In this document: positions 10,887 to 12,783 of the stretch, in pieces
Position numbering within the stretch: the stretch's first letter is position 1
Layout: each line of letters begins with the position of its first letter
Assembly (NCBI GenBank): GCA_015069525.1
Contig: SVIK01000041.1
Coordinates: forward strand, 1-12,783
Length of the DNA stretch: 12,783 bases
Source of the DNA: Clostridiales bacterium
GTDB lineage: Bacteria > Bacillota > Clostridia > Christensenellales > Borkfalkiaceae
Direction of reading: 5' to 3'
Translations under genes and position numbers: made by a program
Notes under the pieces: model-generated
Database searches by the model: none
Told to the model about the DNA's origin: nothing
The model's input: the letters and a program-made list of their open reading frames with translations, nothing else

Positions 10887-11438
10887 ATGAAAAAATGTTG
10901 CATAATTTTTTTACTGTCAATCATAATAAGTTTAACGGCGTTTGGCGTCGTTGGGGGGTTGGGGAGCGAAAACTCTGCGCCCAATGAAACGGAATATTTG
11001 CGTATTCATATTCGGGCGGACTCGAACGAGCACGAAGCGCAAGCGGTAAAATATCTTGTAAAAGAGGAAGTCGTAGATTATTTAACTCCGCTCGTGGCGC
11101 AATACGAAAGCATGGAAGAGGCGTATTACGGCGTGGCGGACAACCTTATAAAGATTGAGGAACGGGCAAGCGAAGTGCTGAAAAGAAACGGATTTTCCTA
11201 CGGCGCCAAAGCGAGCGTCCGTCGGGAGAACTTCCCTACCCGCGTATACGAGGGATATACGTTGCCCGCGGGTGAGTATACGGCGCTGATTATCGAGCTT
11301 GGTAGCGGTAAAGGGGATAATTGGTGGTGCGTGGTGTATCCGCCCCTTTGTTTTACGGCGACGAAGGGTGAAAACGTCGTATATAAAAGCAAAATCGTAG
11401 AAATTATCAAGGCTTGGAGAGCAAAACGCGAGGGGTAA
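10887..11438 (+). CDS. spoIIR: Stage II sporulation protein R
   Basis: SpoIIR is secreted from the forespore into the intermembrane space, where it activates the protease SpoIIGA to cleave pro-sigma-E in the mother cell. The 183-residue protein has an N-terminal hydrophobic signal segment (CIIFLLSIIISLTAFGVVGG, 5-24). The diagnostic blocks follow: YLRIHIRADSNEHEAQAVKY, FPTRVYEGYTLPAGEYTALI and a Gly-rich stretch ending in NWWCVVYPPLCF. GGAGG lies 10 bases before the ATG. A candidate forespore promoter precedes it. sleB follows after 63 bases on the same strand with no terminator, so cotranscription is plausible. Its presence indicates that the organism forms endospores. Confidence 0.96.
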   Translation: MKKCCIIFLLSIIISLTAFGVVGGLGSENSAPNETEYLRIHIRADSNEHEAQAVKYLVKEEVVDYLTPLVAQYESMEEAYYGVADNLIKIEERASEVLKRNGFSYGAKASVRRENFPTRVYEGYTLPAGEYTALIIELGSGKGDNWWCVVYPPLCFTATKGENVVYKSKIVEIIKAWRAKREG

Positions 11439-11501
11439 GTACGCGTTGAAGTAAAACGTCCCCACCATGTACGGGCTGAAATACATACAGGAGGGAAAAA
11501 T

Positions 11502-12239
11502 ATGAAAAAGAAAACGAGAAAGATTGCCCTGCTCGTTGCGTTGGGGCTCGGGTTCGGGCTTTCCGCGACGGTAGGCGGACTTTCGGTGGCGGAAACGCAC
11601 GCACAACCCGTTTGCGAGGAAAGCGTAGCGATAGAAACGGCGGTTTTGAAGCAAGGCGTGAAAGGCGAGGAAGTAAAGGAAGTACAACGCCGATTGAAAA
11701 ATTGGGGATATTATAATGGAAGCGTGGACGGCGTGTTCGGCGCGGGTACGAAAAAGGCGGTAATCGCCTTTCAAAAGAAGAACGGCTTGAAAGCGGACGG
11801 TATCGTCGGGAAAGCGACGTATAAGGCGCTTGGTATGACGGCTTCTTATAACCTGCTCGTCGGGACGGCTGGGACGAACGGATTTTCGAGCTCGGACGTG
11901 TATCTGCTTGCAAAAACCATTTACGCCGAGGGGCGGGGAGAACCGTATACGGGACAAGTAGCCATCGGCGCGGTGGTATTAAACAGGGTGCGTAGTGCGT
12001 CTTTCCCGAATACCGTTTCGGGGGTTGTTTATCAAAAGCACGCGTTTACGGCGGTTTCGGACGGACAAATCAATCTTACGCCCAACGACACGGCGATGCG
12101 TGCGGCGCGGGACGCCATCAACGGCTGGGACCCTACGGGCGGAGCGTTGTATTATTATAATCCTGCCGTCGCGACGAGTTCTTGGATATTCGATAGACAG
12201 ACGATTACCGTAATTGGCAAGCACGTCTTTGCGATTTAA
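11502..12239 (+). CDS. sleB: Spore cortex-lytic enzyme SleB
   Basis: SleB is a lytic transglycosylase that cleaves muramic-delta-lactam-containing cortex peptidoglycan during germination. The 245-residue protein has a signal peptide (about 1-35, cleavage near AHAQ), a peptidoglycan-binding domain 1 at about 49-111 (VKEVQRRLKNWGYYNGSVDG, FGAGTKKAVIAFQ) and a C-terminal Hydrolase_2 domain (about 130-245). The catalytic Glu is most likely Glu143 in IYAEGRGEPYTGQ, followed by VAIGAVVLNRV and the terminal GKHVFAI. AGGAGGG precedes the ATG. It lies in a spoIIR-sleB-unknown cluster. The partner gene ypeB, usually next to sleB, is not recognisable in the part of the downstream gene that is visible. 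Confidence 0.95.
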   Translation: MKKKTRKIALLVALGLGFGLSATVGGLSVAETHAQPVCEESVAIETAVLKQGVKGEEVKEVQRRLKNWGYYNGSVDGVFGAGTKKAVIAFQKKNGLKADGIVGKATYKALGMTASYNLLVGTAGTNGFSSSDVYLLAKTIYAEGRGEPYTGQVAIGAVVLNRVRSASFPNTVSGVVYQKHAFTAVSDGQINLTPNDTAMRAARDAINGWDPTGGALYYYNPAVATSSWIFDRQTITVIGKHVFAI

Positions 12240-12259
12240 CGGGAGGAAAGGAGTGAAGT

Positions 12260-12783
12260 ATGGAAGAAAAGAAGACTAAAAGAGTGCAAAACGTTTCTTC
12301 GGGCGCGGAAAAGGTGGAGCGCATTGAAAAGACGGTGAAAACGGAAAACAAGCCCGCGGAAAAGCAAGTTAAAAAGGTGGCAAAGGTGGAAACGGCGCAA
12401 AAGCAAACGCCAAACCAAAGCCAAAAACAAGCGCAAAAGCCGACGGAAAAGAAAAAGCAGGTAGAACAAGAAAAGAAGATTAAGCAGGAAGAGAAGCGTG
12501 CGCAAAAGCGCGTCGAACGCGCCTTAAAAAAGAAGCAAGCGAAAGCGGAAAAGGAAAAATTACGCGCGAAAAAGCGCGCGGAAAGAGAAAAGCGCGCCAA
12601 TATGAGCAAAGCGGAACGCAAGAAAGAAGCGGAAAAAAACACGGCGGAGCGTAGGGCAGAGGCGGAAAAGCGAAAGGCGGAAAGAAAAGCCCAAGCAGAA
12701 AAGAAGAAAGCGGAAAGAAAAGCCAAGGCGGAAAAGCGCTTGGCGGAAAGAAAGGCGAGAGAGGAGAGAAGAAAAGCGGAGGC
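12260..12783 (+). CDS. Lys/Arg/Glu/Ala-rich helical protein, 3' end outside window
   Basis: An open frame starts at the ATG at 12260, six bases after AAAGGAG and 20 bases after the sleB stop, and runs to the window end (174 codons visible). The product is unrecognised. It begins MEEKKTKRVQNVSSGAEK, has a Gln/Lys/Pro/Thr-rich stretch (about 45-65), then a long highly charged helix of Lys, Arg, Glu and Ala. From residue 129 it shows an 11-residue repeat of AER/AEK type. No hydrophobic segment or signal peptide appears in the visible part. Spacing suggests coexpression with sleB. It could be a YpeB-like or spore-structure protein with a long helical N-terminus, but this is only positional inference. 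Confidence 0.8.
   Translation, partial: MEEKKTKRVQNVSSGAEKVERIEKTVKTENKPAEKQVKKVAKVETAQKQTPNQSQKQAQKPTEKKKQVEQEKKIKQEEKRAQKRVERALKKKQAKAEKEKLRAKKRAEREKRANMSKAERKKEAEKNTAERRAEAEKRKAERKAQAEKKKAERKAKAEKRLAERKAREERRKAE
12644..12783 (+). repeat. 33-bp (11-residue) repeats in the helical protein
   Basis: Four consecutive units at 12644-12676, 12677-12709, 12710-12742 and 12743-12775 encode AERRAEAEKRK, AERKAQAEKKK, AERKAKAEKRL and AERKAREERRK, and a fifth begins at the window end. The hendecad period and near-absence of hydrophobic residues fit a solvent-exposed single alpha-helix or a hendecad coiled coil. Confidence 0.85.

Noticed and set aside
11439..11501. Terminator between spoIIR and sleB
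   Set aside because: No GC-rich stem with a T run is visible, so read-through is more likely.
11082..11957. 291-codon - strand frame opposite spoIIR and sleB
   Set aside because: It spans two well-supported genes and their intergenic gap and has no recognisable motif.

Overview
The window reads as chromosomal DNA of an anaerobic, endospore-forming, low-to-mid GC Bacillota (Clostridia-like) bacterium. The reasons are spoIIR and sleB (sporulation and germination), a rubrerythrin (anaerobe-type peroxide defence), strong GGAGG ribosome binding sites, near-consensus sigma-A promoters with 17-bp spacers, compact rho-independent terminators and class II fructose-bisphosphate aldolase. I cannot name the genus; an uncultured gut clostridial lineage is a guess.

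Layout. 1-526 has no gene. It holds a 98-bp tandem repeat (two full copies and a partial third), a run of compact 3-4 nt-loop hairpins, a bidirectional terminator and a parS-like palindrome. 527-1546 (-) is gap (GAPDH) with its own promoter. 1740-2048 (-) is an XRE-type repressor-like gene, divergent from an unrecognised 133-aa gene (2191-2592, +), with operator-like inverted repeats between them. 2640-3578 (-) is fba. From 3812 on the + strand come a strong promoter, a structured leader and the rplM-rpsI ribosomal operon, then a multi-pass membrane protein with a weak YhhN/TMEM86 resemblance (4917-5636). 5656-5883 (-) is a small Pro-rich protein divergent from a large predicted lipoprotein with a C-terminal membrane anchor (6064-8373). 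8574-9044 is a two-knuckle zinc-ribbon protein with a very acidic tail. 9114-9387 (-) holds two overlapping tiny genes. 9483-10079 (-) is rubrerythrin. 10267-10770 is trmL. The window ends in a sporulation/germination cluster: spoIIR, sleB and the start of a Lys/Arg/Glu/Ala-rich helical protein that runs off the edge.

How the genes relate. gap and fba are both glycolytic but are separate transcription units, split by the more AT-rich regulator/target pair. rplM-rpsI is the usual L13-S9 operon and probably has a structured RNA leader that forms at the transcription start. spoIIR, sleB and the downstream helical gene are closely spaced on one strand with no terminator between them. spoIIR is preceded by a sequence resembling a forespore (sigma-F) promoter.

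The observations I consider most worth following are the structured rplM leader and its shared 29-nt motif (repeated inside the rubrerythrin terminator), the tandem 98-bp repeat with competing terminator-like hairpins, the overlapping tiny gene pair, the repressor/unknown pair, and the hendecad-repeat helical protein in the place after sleB where ypeB is often found. I saw no defence system, CRISPR array, transposon or RNA gene of a known class.
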